From NCBI RefSeq assembly GCF_949628215.1, contig NW_027441306.1:124001-188000 (forward strand): DNA of 64,000 nt, written 5' to 3'. The translations under genes and the position numbers were made by a program. This DNA is from Phalacrocorax aristotelis (Eukaryota > Chordata > Aves > Suliformes > Phalacrocoracidae). Of this stretch, positions 23,062 to 34,233 are shown one piece after another. Each line of letters begins with the position of its first letter. Position 1 is the stretch's first letter. The notes under the pieces are model-generated. The model had not been told where the DNA came from. It was given only the letters and a program-made list of their open reading frames with translations, and did no database searches.

Positions 23062-26000
23062 AACCCGCAGTTCGGTACGGGCGTGTAGTGCACGAGCGAG
23101 CTAGGCTACGTGCCTAGGAAGCCTCATCTCGTAAGAGCTGTAAGACACCCCCGTGTTCTCTTCAGGTGGAGGTCGGCCTAGAGTCTGGAGCTGCAGAAGA
23201 GGCAGGGAGGAGAGGAGGGGAAAGAAGCATGTGAACGGCTAAATTGTGCCAGCAGCGCTGAGAGCGAGAGTCGCGGTGAGTCCTGGGCCAGTGGGGCCCC
23301 GTTGCCTCTCTTGTACGTCCTGGGCCCTCCCTGTCTCTCCCCCGGCCCCCTCTCTTTCCTTACCTGCTGCAAAATTATTTTTTTTTTGCGCCCCCCCCGC
23401 ACCTTCTTTCTCCGTCTCGCTCTGAGTGGCTCCCTGCCTCCCCGTCTTTTCAGTCCTCCCTCTCTCTGTCCTGTAGCCTGTGGCTACTTGTTCTTTCTCT
23501 GCCTCTCTCTGCCTGGCTCTGGCTCCGTTTTTATTTTTTTACTCCTCCTGCTCTGTCCTGTAGCCTGTCGGTATTTTTGTCTTTCTCTGGCTCTCTCGGT
23601 CTGACTCCCTGTGTTACCGAAAAACGCGGTAAAATCGGAAACAACTCCTCAAGACCAATTTAGTATTAAAGAGCAGGCATTCTTCATTCACGGCGCCGGA
23701 TGCACGGGGGATCGCTCCTCCTGGCGTGCGTACCTCACGCACCTTTCCCGTTCAATTTGTAGATCAAAATTTTACGTATTCATACGTATTCATTATTGTC
23801 CTGTCTGCTGATCGGTACAAACTTGCTCGTTCCGTATGTAAATCGCTGCGCAGGCTCGGTGGTGGTCCGTGAGTCGGTGGTCGCGATCTCCCCCTGCCAG
23901 AATTGCCTTTTACCTTCTTGGCTGTTAATCTTGGCAGTCTTGGCTAGTTCTCTCAGTCCGCTCCACGAAACCGCGTTTTGTCGTCCTTTTCTGACAGAAG
24001 CACGTTGTCTGTTGTTCTGCTGACGTTAACGATCGCCTAGGGACTAAAATGCAGATCGACAGGTGCGCTGATTCGTACGCTCCATGTTCCCGTAATGGAA
24101 CACCGTCTCTGGTTGGCTGATTTCATCGCTTTGGTTACACCTGTTCCTGTTGTTCAGTTTCTTCTTTTTTGGCTTTGTGTGATTCTCTCTGTGATTCTGT
24201 TTTTCTCTGCCTCGCTTTTCCCAGCTCCCCGTCCCTCACTTGGAATGCCCGTTGTCCTTCACCAGCTCACTCTCCCTTGGTTGCCATCCCCGTTTCTGAA
24301 TTCCTCCTGCTTTGCCACGTAGCCCGTGACTTTTTTCTTAATCTCTCTCTGTCTGCCTCAACGCTCCCCCCGCGCTTTTTCATTCGTCTGCTCTGCTCTG
24401 CACCCTGCTACTGTTCTTGCCTTTCTGAGTTCTTCTCTGTCGAGCTCCCTTTCCCTATTTGTGGATTCCTGTTCTTCCTGCAGCCACCGCTGTTCCCTGT
24501 GACCTCCGTCTCTCTCTGTCCAGCTCCCTGTCCCTAGGTTTTAATCCCTGCCTCTGCCCGCTGTAGCCCGTCTAGGTTTTTCTCTCGGCCTCTCTCTCTG
24601 TCCGGCTCCCTCTCTCTGTGTTCTAATTCCACGTTCTCTGTCACTTAGACCCGTGCTATTTGTTTGTCCTCATCTCTCTCTGTCCAGCTCCTTGCTGCGA
24701 TGTTTTATTTCTTCCCTCTCTGTCTGTCTTTGTAGCCCGTTGCCGTTGTTGTTTTTTTTTTTTTTTCCCACTTGTTTCTTCATGTGTCTCTGTCTGCCTC
24801 CCAGTGCCTGATCTTTAATTCCTCCTTCCCTGTTGGGCCGCTGTTCCTTTTTTCCATTCTACGTTGTGTTCTCTTTGGTCTGCTGTTCTTATTCATCGAT
24901 TCCCTCCTCGCTGCCCTGTGGCTTGTCCCCATTTATTGTTGCCTCTCTCTCCCTCTCTCTGGCTTCTTGCCCCTGTTTTTAAAATTCCTCCCTCTCTTCT
25001 CTCTTCCCTGTTGGCCGTGTGATCTTCAGCCTTTCTCCACCTCTTTCTGCCCAGCTCTCTGCATCTATTCATTAATTCTTCCCTCTCTGCCCTGTAGCCT
25101 GTAGCTTCTGTCCTTTCTCCATCTTGCTGTCTCTGGCTTCCCCGTGACCCTCTTTTAGAATTGTTTCTCTCTTCTCTCTGTACGCATTGCGATTCCTTTT
25201 GCTCTCCATCTCCCTTTGTTTTGGTGTTTTTTTTGTTGTTTTTCTGGCTCCCTGTCCCTAATTGTTAATTCTCTGCCTTCTCATGCTCTGTACCACGTAG
25301 CCCCGTGGTTTGTTTTGTGGTGTTCCCTCCCCGGCCCCTTCCCTCCGTCGTTGGCTGTCTCGGCTCCCTGTCCCCGTGGCTTCATTCTTCCCTTTCTGCC
25401 CTGTTCTTGTCGCTTATCTTGTCTGTCTCCATCTCGCTCGGTCCAGCTTCCTGCCCCTGTTCTTCTTTCCTCCCTCGCTGTCGTGCTGCCTGCCCCAGGT
25501 TCTTTGTGCGTCTCCAGCCTGCTCCTCATCCTTCTTTGTTGGTCTGTGTCCTGCTCTTCCCCTCTCTCTGCTGCTTTTATCTCCACCTCCGTCAGGCTCC
25601 CTGTCCTCCTCTGGCCGTCCTGTTCCCTGCCTCGTGCCTTCTCACTACACGCACACACGCCCCCCCCGCCCCCGTCCAGCCGGATGCTGCTCTTCTCTCC
25701 TCCTACTGTCCCGTGCCCTGCTCCTCACCTTTGGTGGCCTCCCCCTCTGCCCAGCAGCCCGTCGCCCCAGGAGCCAGGCGACGGACGGTCCGTTCCCTGC
25801 CAAACCGGGACAAGCGCGTGCCGTGGCTTAGCCCCAGCTGGCAACTCTGCACCAGGGAGCTGCTTGCTCGCTCCACCCTCAGTGGGCTGGGGGAGAGAGC
25901 TGGAAGGGTAAAAGTGAGAAAAATCATGGGTTGAGATCAAGACGGTTTAATAGGTAAAGCAAAAGCTGTGCGTGGAAGCAAAGCAAGGAATTAATTCGCT

Positions 26001-26115
26001 CCTCCTTTTCGGCGGGCAGGTGTTGAGCTGTTTCTGGGAAAGCAGGGCTCTGTCATGTGTAATGGTTACTTAGGAAGAGAAATGCCGTAGCCCCCAAGGA
26101 CTCCCCCTTCTTCCC
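23062..26115 (+). repeat. Module A8 (3,054 bp, followed by B1)
   Basis: Type beta: GTGGATTCCTG and TCACTTAGACC near 24641 (type alpha has TCACGTAGACC). Its right end has GTCCCGTGCCC, CGCCCCAGG and GCCCCAGCTGG, shared with A11, A12, A13 and A15, all of which also precede a B module. Eight bp shorter than a normal A because it lacks the A-to-A filler. Exon-like segment 23166-23275. Confidence 0.96.
23612..24139 (-). mobile_element. Solo LTR copy, altered poly(A) signal (in A8)
   Basis: 528 bp, CCTG flanks, AATGAA in place of AATAAA, GATCGACAGG near the LTR's 5' end on its own strand. Confidence 0.8.
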
Positions 26116-26380
26116 CCAGCTGCGTGTGCTGAGCATGATGTCAAATGGTATGGAATATCCCTTTGGTCAGTTAGCTGGGAAAGCTTTCCCAGCTGTGTCC
26201 TCTCCCAGCCTACTTGCTGGTGGGGCACTGAGAGAACCAGAAGAGGCCCTGACTGTGGAAGCAGTGCTCAGCAAGAACCAAAACATCTCTACATTATTAA
26301 CGGTGTTTTGAGCATAAATCCAAAACTTATCCCTTCCTAGCTACTCTGGAGAAAATGAGCACTATCCCAGCCAACACCAG
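25850..26380 (+). repeat. Bird-type interspersed repeat across A8/B1
   Basis: A segment of about 530 bp, from the CTCGCTCCACCCTCAGTGGG area through GGTTTAATAGGTAAAGC, the CTTCTTCCCCCAG stretch, GGTATGGAATATCCCTTTGG and CTATCCCAGCCAACACCAG. From memory it matches a sequence that is very abundant in bird genomes, probably LTR-retrotransposon-derived; family and exact ends are not verified. It runs continuously over the A-to-B boundary, so this boundary is an original, undisturbed junction. A short frame of 61 codons in its second half is not credible as a gene. Confidence 0.7.
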
Positions 26381-26995
26381 CTCCGTGCGGCTGCGGCAAC
26401 GGCGGCCGAGGTGGCCTTGGGGCAGTGGGAGCGTTGGGGACCCTGAGCCACGAATGGCTCCTGGGACTTGTTACGCGTGTGCGCCTGCACAAACACCTGC
26501 CCTCTCCTTTGCCCTCAGGGCTGCGTTTGCGCTGCCTTTGCGTGGGGCAAGGGGCTGTGATGGAGCCCAGGGGAGGAGGTGGTGCACTGTGGGGGTGAGG
26601 GGAGGGGGCCCCCCGTTGCTGCTGTGCCTCAGCTGCGCGCGGGGGCTGGAGGAGCCCCAGGTGCGGGCAGTGGGGCTGATGGTGCCGGCTCCTCCCTGGA
26701 AAAGGGGTGGTGCCCTGCTCCGGGGGGCCAGTGTGAGCCGAGGGCGGAGCGGAGCGGAGCTGTGGCCGAGCGTCAGCGGGCTGCGACTGTAGCGAGGGAG
26801 AAGGTGAGCGGGGGCTGGGGGGTGGGCCGCTGGGTCCCGGGTAAAGCCCCGAGGAGGGCTGCGGCGGGGCAGCGCCGGGTCGGAGCGGAGCTGTGGGGAG
26901 AGCGAGGCTGTGGTGAGGGCTCGGTGGGGGTTCCGGGTGCATCGGCGGGAGGGACGGTGCCCCGCAGGGTCCGAGAGCGGGAGGGCGGGCTCGCG

Positions 26996-27220
26996 GCATT
27001 CCGGGAGCTGTGGTGGTGCGGCTGTGGGCTGGCCGTGCGGCCGTGTTGTGGCGCAGAGCATGCCGGGAGGTGTAGTCCTTGCGGCGCGCGGCTGCGGTGC
27101 GGCCGTGTTGTGGCGCAGAGCATGCCGGGAGGTGTAGTCCTTGGGGCGCGCGGCTGCCGGGCGGCCGTGTTGTGGCGCAGAGCATGCCGGGAGGTGTAGT
27201 CCAGGCGCAGTGGCTGCCGG
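26996..27220 (+). repeat. 62-bp minisatellite, 4 units (B1)
   Basis: Units at 26996 (degenerate), 27058, 27120 and 27182. The last three carry the minus-strand ACTACACCTCCCGGCATGC motif. The second unit has GCGGTGCGGCC in place of GCCGGGCGGCC. Confidence 0.95.
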
Positions 27221-27446
27221 CGCTGTCACGTGGTTCGCCGGGGCGTGGCGGGAGGCGCGGTCTTCCGGCGCTCGGGTGCCGGGCGGCCGTGCCGCGTACG
27301 GTACGCGCGGTGTATTTGGGGTTGGATTCGTGTTGATTTCTGGGGGCTTGCGGGTGCGGCCGCTCCCCGAGAAGCGGTGAGTTCCCGGGAGCTGACAGAA
27401 GGGAAGAGGGAAAGGAGGAGGACGGTGACGTTTTCCCCGTGCCCAG
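27221..27446 (+). promoter_or_regulatory. CpG-island promoter-like cluster (B1)
   Basis: E-box CACGTG 27227-27232, ETS/GABP-type CTTCCGG 27262-27268, CRE-like TGACGT 27426-27431, with three ZNF143-like sites just upstream. A donor GTGAGT at 27377 implies that transcription, if any, starts upstream of that point, between the minisatellite and 27376. A branch-like CTGACAG lies in the putative 70-nt intron. Confidence 0.5.
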
Positions 27447-28323
27447 GGCGCAGATGATGGCCGCCTCCCCGGCTCGCCGGAGCTCCCGCTCAGCCTCCCC
27501 TTGCCCCGCCCTTGCCCCGTGCGCCTGCCCCCAGCCCCGGCACCTCCCCTGCAGCGTGCCGCGTAGCCCTTGGCCGCCCCCAGGCCCTGTCGTGAAGGCA
27601 GCGAGCCGGCCCTCAAGCGCACTGGATTCCCCCTCGGCGCAGGGGCCCTTAGCAGTAGCGCGGGGAAGGGGCGGTGTGTCCAGAAGCCCCTGCGCAAGGA
27701 GAGACTTTGGCCAGGGTCGATCGACGGTAATGACGGTCGCTGTTTCTTCTTTCCCTCTCCCAGAGACCGTGCTGAGGACGTGGTTGTCTGTCCTTCCCCC
27801 GGGGATGCCGTTGACTGCGGCCGTCTCAGGCTCGCGTGGCTTCTCTCTGCCCGGCCTCGCCGTCCTTGCAGCGCAGGGCCGAAAAGGGATAGACAAAGCC
27901 CTTCCCGGCTGTGGAGAGGAGCTGCCTCGGCTGAAGCTGGAGACGCCAACGAAAGGTAAAGCAGAAGAAACTGAAGGCGCTCTGGCTGCCAGCTGCTTTC
28001 CTGCTGCAGGCAAGAGAGAGCCTGTCCCTGCAGGTGAGGGAGGAAGGATCCCCCTTCATAGCCCGCAGCGGGCCAGGCCACCAACGTGCACCGCAGGGTC
28101 CGTACGCGTAACCCGCAGTTCGGTACGGGCGTGTAGTGCACGAGCGAGCTAGGCTACGTGCCTAGGAAGCCTCATCTCGTAAGAGCTGTAAGACACCCCC
28201 GTGTTCTCTTCAGGTGGAGGTCGGCCTAGAGTCTGGAGCTGCAGAAGAGGCAGGGAGGAGAGGAGGGGAAAGAAGCATGTGAACGGCTAAATTGTGCCAG
28301 CAGCGCTGAGAGCGAGAGTCGCG
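27447..28323 (+). other. Candidate spliced transcript, B1 into A9
   Basis: Proposed structure: exon 1 ending 27376; intron 27377-27446 (GTGAGT...GCCCAG, 70 nt); exon 2 27447-27955 (donor GTAAAG); optional 24-nt microexon 28010-28033 (CTGCTGCAG| and CAG|GTGAGG); last exon 28214-28323 (TTCTCTTCAG| and |GTGAGT). The frame from ATG 27454 (followed by a second ATG with G at +4) crosses 27955/28214 with codon G|GT and ends at TAA 28288-28290: 192 residues, or 200 with the microexon, which is itself in frame. The product is Ser/Pro/Arg/Ala-rich, starts MMAASPARRSSRSAS and ends in a basic tail REERRGKKHVNG. No domain, signal peptide or membrane segment is seen. A competing acceptor is at 27763. It may be non-coding. 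Confidence 0.28.
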
Positions 28324-31171
28324 GTGAGTCCTGGGCCAGTGGGGCCCCGTTGCCTCTCTTGTACGTCCTGGGCCCTCCCTGTCTCTCCCCCGGCCCCCTC
28401 TCTTTCCTTACCTGCTGCAAAATTATTTTTTTTTTGCGCCCCCCCCGCACCTTCTTTCTCCGTCTCGCTCTGAGTGGCTCCCTGCCTCCCCGTCTTTTCA
28501 GTCCTCCCTCTCTCTGTCCTGTAGCCTGTGGCTACTTGTTCTTTCTCTGCCTCTCTCTGCCTGGCTCTGGCTCCGTTTTTATTTTTTTACTCCTCCTGCT
28601 CTGTCCTGTAGCCTGTCGGTATTTTTGTCTTTCTCTGGCTCTCTCGGTCTGACTCCCTGTGTTACCGAAAAACGCAGTAAAATCGGAAACAACTCCTCAA
28701 GACCAATTTAGTATTAAAGAGCAGGCATTCTTCATTCACGGCGCCGGATGCACGGGGGATCGCTCCTCCTGGCGTGCGTACCTCACGCACCTTTCCCGTT
28801 CAATTTGTAGATCAAAATTTTACGTATTCATACGTATTCATTATTGTCCTGTCTGCTGATCGGTACAAACTTGCTCGTTCCGTATGTAAATCGCTGCGCA
28901 GGCTCGGTGGTGGTCCGTGAGTCGGTGGTCGCGATCTCCCCCTGCCAGAATTGCCTTTTACCTTCTTGGCTGTTAATCTTGGCAGTCTTGGCTAGTTCTC
29001 TCAGTCCGCTCCACGAAACCGCGTTTTGTCGTCCTTTTCTGACAGAAGCACGTTGTCTGTTGTTCTGCTGACGTTAACGATCGCCTAGGGACTAAAATGC
29101 AGATCAACAGGTGCGCTGATTCGTACGCTCCATGTTCCCGTAATGGAACACCGTCTCTGGTTGGCTGATTTCATCGCTTTGGTTACACCTGTTCCTGTTG
29201 TTCAGTTTCTTCTTTTTTGGCTTTGTGTGATTCTCTCTGTGATTCTGTTTTTCTCTGCCTCGCTTTTCCCAGCTCCCCGTCCCTCACTTGGAATGCCCGT
29301 TGTCCTTCACCAGCTCACTCTCCCTTGGTTGCCATCCCCGTTTCTGAATTCCTCCTGCTTTGCCACGTAGCCCGTGACTTTTTTCTTAATCTCTCTCTGT
29401 CTGCCTCAACGCTCCCCCCGCGCTTTTTCATTCGTCTGCTCTGCTCTGCACCCTGCTACTGTTCTTGCCTTTCTGAGTTCTTCTCTGTCGAGCTCCCTTT
29501 CCCTATTTGTGAATTCCTGTTCTTCCTGCAGCCACCGCTGTTCCCTGTGACCTCCGTCTCTCTCTGTCCAGCTCCCTGTCCCTAGGTTTTAATCCCTGCC
29601 TCTGCCCGCTGTAGCCCGTCTAGGTTTTTCTCTCGGCCTCTCTCTCTGTCCGGCTCCCTCTCTCTGTGTTCTAATTCCACGTTCTCTGTCACGTAGACCC
29701 GTGCTATTTGTTTGTCCTCATCTCTCTCTGTCCAGCTCCTTGCTGCGATGTTTTATTTCTTCCCTCTCTGTCTGTCTTTGTAGCCCGTTGCCGTTGTTGG
29801 TTTTTTTTTTTTTCCCCACTTGTTTCTTCATGTGTCTCTGTCTGCCTCCCAGTGCCTGATCTTTAATTCCTCCTTCCCTGTTGGGCCGCTGTTCCTTTTT
29901 TCCATTCTACGTTGTGTTCTCTTTGGTCTGCTGTTCTTATTCATCGGTTCCCTCCTCGCTGCCCTGTGGCTTGTCCCCATTTATTGTTGCCTCTCTCTCC
30001 CTCTCTCTGGCTTCTTGCCCCTGTTTTTAAAATTCCTCCCTCTCTTCTCTCTTCCCTGTTGGCCGTGTGATCTTCAGCCTTTCTCCACCTCTTTCTGCCC
30101 AGCTCTCTGCATCTATTCATTAATTCTTCCCTCTCTGCCCTGTAGCCTGTAGCTTCTGTCCTTTCTCCATCTTGCTGTCTCTGGCTTCCCCGTGACCCTC
30201 TTTTAGAATTGTTTCTCTCTTCTCTCTGTACGCATTGCGATTCCTTTTGCTCTCCATCTCCCTTTGTTTTGGTGTTTTTTTTGTTGTTTTTCTGGCTCCC
30301 TGTCCCTAATTGTTAATTCTCTGCCTTCTCATGCTCTGTACCACGTAGCCCCGTGGTTTGTTTTGTGGTGTTCCCTCCCCGGCCCCTTCCCTCCGTCGTT
30401 GGCTGTCTCGGCTCCCTGTCCCCGTGGCTTCATTCTTCCCTTTCTGCCCTGTTCTTGTCGCTTATCTTGTCTGTCTCCATCTCGCTCGGTCCAGCTTCCT
30501 GCCCCTGTTCTTCTTTCCTCCCTCGCTGTCGTGCTGCCTGCCCCAGGTTCTTTGTGCGTCTCCAGCCTGCTCCTCATCCTTCTTTGTTGGTCTGTGTCCT
30601 GCTCTTCCCCTCTCTCTGCTGCTTTTATCTCCACCTCCGTCAGGCTCCCTGTCCTCCTCTGGCCGTCCTGTTCCCTGCCTCGTGCCTTCTCACTACACGC
30701 ACACACGCCCCCCCCGCCCCCGTCCAGCCGGATGCTGCTCTTCTCTCCTCCTACTGTCCTGTGCCCTGCTCCTCACCTTTGGTGGCCTCCCCCTCTGCCC
30801 AGCAGCCCGTCGCTCCAGGAGCCAGGCGACGGACGGTCCGTTCCCTGCCAAACCGGGACAAGCGCGTGCCGTGGCTTAGCCTCAGCTGGCAACTCTGCAC
30901 CAGGGAGCTGCTTGCTCGCTCCACCCTCAGTGGGCTGGGGGAGAGAGCTGGAAGGGTAAAAGTGAGAAAAATCATGGGTTGAGATCAAGACGGTTTAATA
31001 GGTAAAGCAAAAGCTGTGCGTGGAAGCAAAGCAAGGAATTAATTCGCTCCTCCTTTTCGGCGGGCAGGTGTTGAGCTGTTTCTGGGAAAGCAGGGCTCTG
31101 TCATGTGTAACGGTTAGTTAGGAAGAGAAATGCCGTAGCCCCCAAGGACTCCCCCTTCTTCCCACAGTTGG
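28110..31171 (+). repeat. Module A9 (3,062 bp, followed by A10)
   Basis: Type alpha, nearly the same as A7, which lies 8,110 bp earlier; A7-A8-B1 and A9-A10-A11-B2 look like related higher-order blocks. Private AACGCAGTAAAA near 28674 (others AACGCGG). Its exon-like segment 28214-28323 follows a B module. Junction filler at 31164-31171. Confidence 0.96.
28660..29187 (-). mobile_element. Solo LTR copy, altered poly(A) signal (in A9)
   Basis: 528 bp, CCTG flanks, AATGAA variant, plus a private CpG change near 28677 (CGCAG for CGCGG). Confidence 0.8.
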
Positions 31172-34100
31172 AACCCGCAGTTCGGTACGGGCGTGTAGTG
31201 CACGAGCGAGCTAGGCTACGTGCCTAGGAAGCCTCATCTCGTAAGAGCTGTAAGACACCCCCGTGTTCTCTTCAGGTGGAGGTCGGCCTAGAGTCTGGAG
31301 CTGCAGAAGAGGCAGGGAGGAGAGGAGGGGAAAGAAGCATGTGAACGGCTAAATTGTGCCAGCAGCGCTGAGAGCGAGAGTCGCGGTGAGTCCTGGGCCA
31401 GTGGGGCCCCGTTGCCTCTCTTGTACGTCCTGGGCCCTCCCTGTCTCTCCCCCGGCCCCCTCTCTTTCCTTACCTGCTGCAAAATTATTTTTTTTTTGCG
31501 CCCCCCCCGCACCTTCTTTCTCCGTCTCGCTCTGAGTGGCTCCCTGCCTCCCCGTCTTTTCAGTCCTCCCTCTCTCTGTCCTGTAGCCTGTGGCTACTTG
31601 TTCTTTCTCTGCCTCTCTCTGCCTGGCTCTGGCTCCGTTTTTATTTTTTTACTCCTCCTGCTCTGTCCTGTAGCCTGTCGGTATTTTTGTCTTTCTCTGG
31701 CTCTCTCGGTCTGACTCCCTGTGTTACCGAAAAACGCGGTAAAATCGGAAACAACTCCTCAAGACCAATTTAGTATTAAAGAGCAGGCATTCTTCATTCA
31801 CGGCGCCGGATGCACGGGGGATCGCTCCTCCTGGCGTGCGTACCTCACGCACCTTTCCCGTTCAATTTGTAGATCAAAATTTTACGTATTCATACGTATT
31901 CATTATTGTCCTGTCTGCTGATCGGTACAAACTTGCTCGTTCCGTATGTAAATCGCTGCGCAGGCTCGGTGGTGGTCCGTGAGTCGGTGGTCGCGATCTC
32001 CCCCTGCCAGAATTGCCTTTTACCTTCTTGGCTGTTAATCTTGGCAGTCTTGGCTAGTTCTCTCAGTCCGCTCCACGAAACCGCGTTTTGTCGTCCTTTT
32101 CTGACAGAAGCACGTTGTCTGTTGTTCTGCTGACGTTAACGATCGCCTAGGGACTAAAATGCAGATCGACAGGTGCGCTGATTCGTACGCTCCATGTTCC
32201 CGTAATGGAACACCGTCTCTGGTTGGCTGATTTCATCGCTTTGGTTACACCTGTTCCTGTTGTTCAGTTTCTTCTTTTTTGGCTTTGTGTGATTCTCTCT
32301 GTGATTCTGTTTTTCTCTGCCTCGCTTTTCCCAGCTCCCCGTCCCTCACTTGGAATGCCCGTTGTCCTTCACCAGCTCACTCTCCCTTGGTTGCCATCCC
32401 CGTTTCTGAATTCCTCCTGCTTTGCCACGTAGCCCGTGACTTTTTTCTTAATCTCTCTCTGTCTGCCTCAACGCTCCCCCCGCGCTTTTTCATTCGTCTG
32501 CTCTGCTCTGCACCCTGCTACTGTTCTTGCCTTTCTGAGTTCTTCTCTGTCGAGCTCCCTTTCCCTATTTGTGGATTCCTGTTCTTCCTGCAGCCACCGC
32601 TGTTCCCTGTGACCTCCGTCTCTCTCTGTCCAGCTCCCTGTCCCTAGGTTTTAATCCCTGCCTCTGCCCGCTGTAGCCCGTCTAGGTTTTTCTCTCGGCC
32701 TCTCTCTCTGTCCGGCTCCCTCTCTCTGTGTTCTAATTCCACGTTCTCTGTCACTTAGACCCGTGCTATTTGTTTGTCCTCATCTCTCTCTGTCCAGCTC
32801 CTTGCTGCGATGTTTTATTTCTTCCCTCTCTGTCTGTCTTTGTAGCCCGTTGCCGTTGTTGTTTTTTTTTTTTTTTCCCACTTGTTTCTTCATGTGTCTC
32901 TGTCTGCCTCCCAGTGCCTGATCTTTAATTCCTCCTTCCCTGTTGGGCCGCTGTTCCTTTTTTCCATTCTACGTTGTGTTCTCTTTGGTCTGCTGTTCTT
33001 ATTCATCGATTCCCTCCTCGCTGCCCTGTGGCTTGTCCCCATTTATTGTTGCCTCTCTCTCCCTCTCTCTGGCTTCTTGCCCCTGTTTTTAAAATTCCTC
33101 CCTCTCTTCTCTCTTCCCTGTTGGCCGTGTGATCTTCAGCCTTTCTCCACCTCTTTCTGCCCAGCTCTCTGCATCTATTCATTAATTCTTCCCTCTCTGC
33201 CCTGTAGCCTGTAGCTTCTGTCCTTTCTCCATCTTGCTGTCTCTGGCTTCCCCGTGACCCTCTTTTAGAATTGTTTCTCTCTTCTCTCTGTACGCATTGC
33301 GATTCCTTTTGCTCTCCATCTCCCTTTGTTTTGGTGTTTTTTTTGTTGTTTTTCTGGCTCCCTGTCCCTAATTGTTAATTCTCTGCCTTCTCATGCTCTG
33401 TACCACGTAGCCCCGTGGTTTGTTTTGTGGTGTTCCCTCCCCGGCCCCTTCCCTCCGTCGTTGGCTGTCTCGGCTCCCTGTCCCCGTGGCTTCATTCTTC
33501 CCTTTCTGCCCTGTTCTTGTCGCTTATCTTGTCTGTCTCCATCTCGCTCGGTCCAGCTTCCTGCCCCTGTTCTTCTTTCCTCCCTCGCTGTCGTGCTGCC
33601 TGCCCCAGGTTCTTTGTGCGTCTCCAGCCTGCTCCTCATCCTTCTTTGTTGGTCTGTGTCCTGCTCTTCCCCTCTCTCTGCTGCTTTTATCTCCACCTCC
33701 GTCAGGCTCCCTGTCCTCCTCTGGCCGTCCTGTTCCCTGCCTCGTGCCTTCTCACTACACGCACACACGCCCCCCCCGCCCCCGTCCAGCCGGATGCTGC
33801 TCTTCTCTCCTCCTACTGTCCTGTGCCCTGCTCCTCACCTTTGGTGGCCTCCCCCTCTGCCCAGCAGCCCGTCGCTCCAGGAGCCAGGCGACGGACGGTC
33901 CGTTCCCTGCCAAACCGGGACAAGCGCGTGCCGTGGCTTAGCCTCAGCTGGCAACTCTGCACCAGGGAGCTGCTTGCTCGCTCCACCCTCAGTGGGCTGG
34001 GGGAGAGAGCTGGAAGGGTAAAAGTGAGAAAAATCATGGGTTGAGATCAAGACGGTTTAATAGGTAAAGCAAAAGCTGTGCGTGGAAGCAAAGCAAGGAA

Positions 34101-34233
34101 TTAATTCGCTCCTCCTTTTCGGCGGGCAGGTGTTGAGCTGTTTCTGGGAAAGCAGGGCTCTGTCATGTGTAACGGTTAGTTAGGAAGAGAAATGCCGTAG
34201 CCCCCAAGGACTCCCCCTTCTTCCCACAGTTGG
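31172..34233 (+). repeat. Module A10 (3,062 bp, followed by A11)
   Basis: Type beta in its middle (GTGGATTCCTG, TCACTTAGACC) but with the CTGTCCTGTGCC and GCCTCAGCTGG right end of A-to-A copies. Orphan exon-like segment 31276-31385. Junction filler at 34226-34233. Confidence 0.96.
31722..32249 (-). mobile_element. Solo LTR copy, altered poly(A) signal (in A10)
   Basis: 528 bp, CCTG flanks, AATGAA and GATCGACAGG, matching the A8 and A11 copies. Confidence 0.8.

Larger units (their letters stand above)
26116..28109 (+). repeat. Module B1 (1,994 bp, complete)
   Basis: First complete B. Layout: bird-type repeat half to 26380; GC-rich segment 26381-26995, with an acceptor-like CTCAG ending at 26518 and a donor AAG|GTGAGC at 26804; minisatellite 26996-27220; motif cluster 27221-27446; exon-like segments from 27447. 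Subfamily 1 with B2 and B3: GGGGCAGTGGGAGCG near 26420 and CTCTACATTA near 26288. A perfect inverted repeat (7-bp arms CGCGTAC/GTACGCG, 1-nt centre) is at 27293-27307. Confidence 0.97.

Noticed and set aside
26126..26311. 61-codon frame at the head of B
   Set aside because: It lies wholly in the bird-type interspersed repeat and shows no coding family.
26471..28141. Minus-strand open frames of 383-584 codons in every B (also 26337-28013 and equivalents)
   Set aside because: Two minus-strand frames stay open at once over the same CpG-rich sequence, and plus-strand frames overlap them. Stop codons are rare there by composition. The products are Pro/Arg/Ala/Ser-rich and repeat with the minisatellite; no domain is seen.
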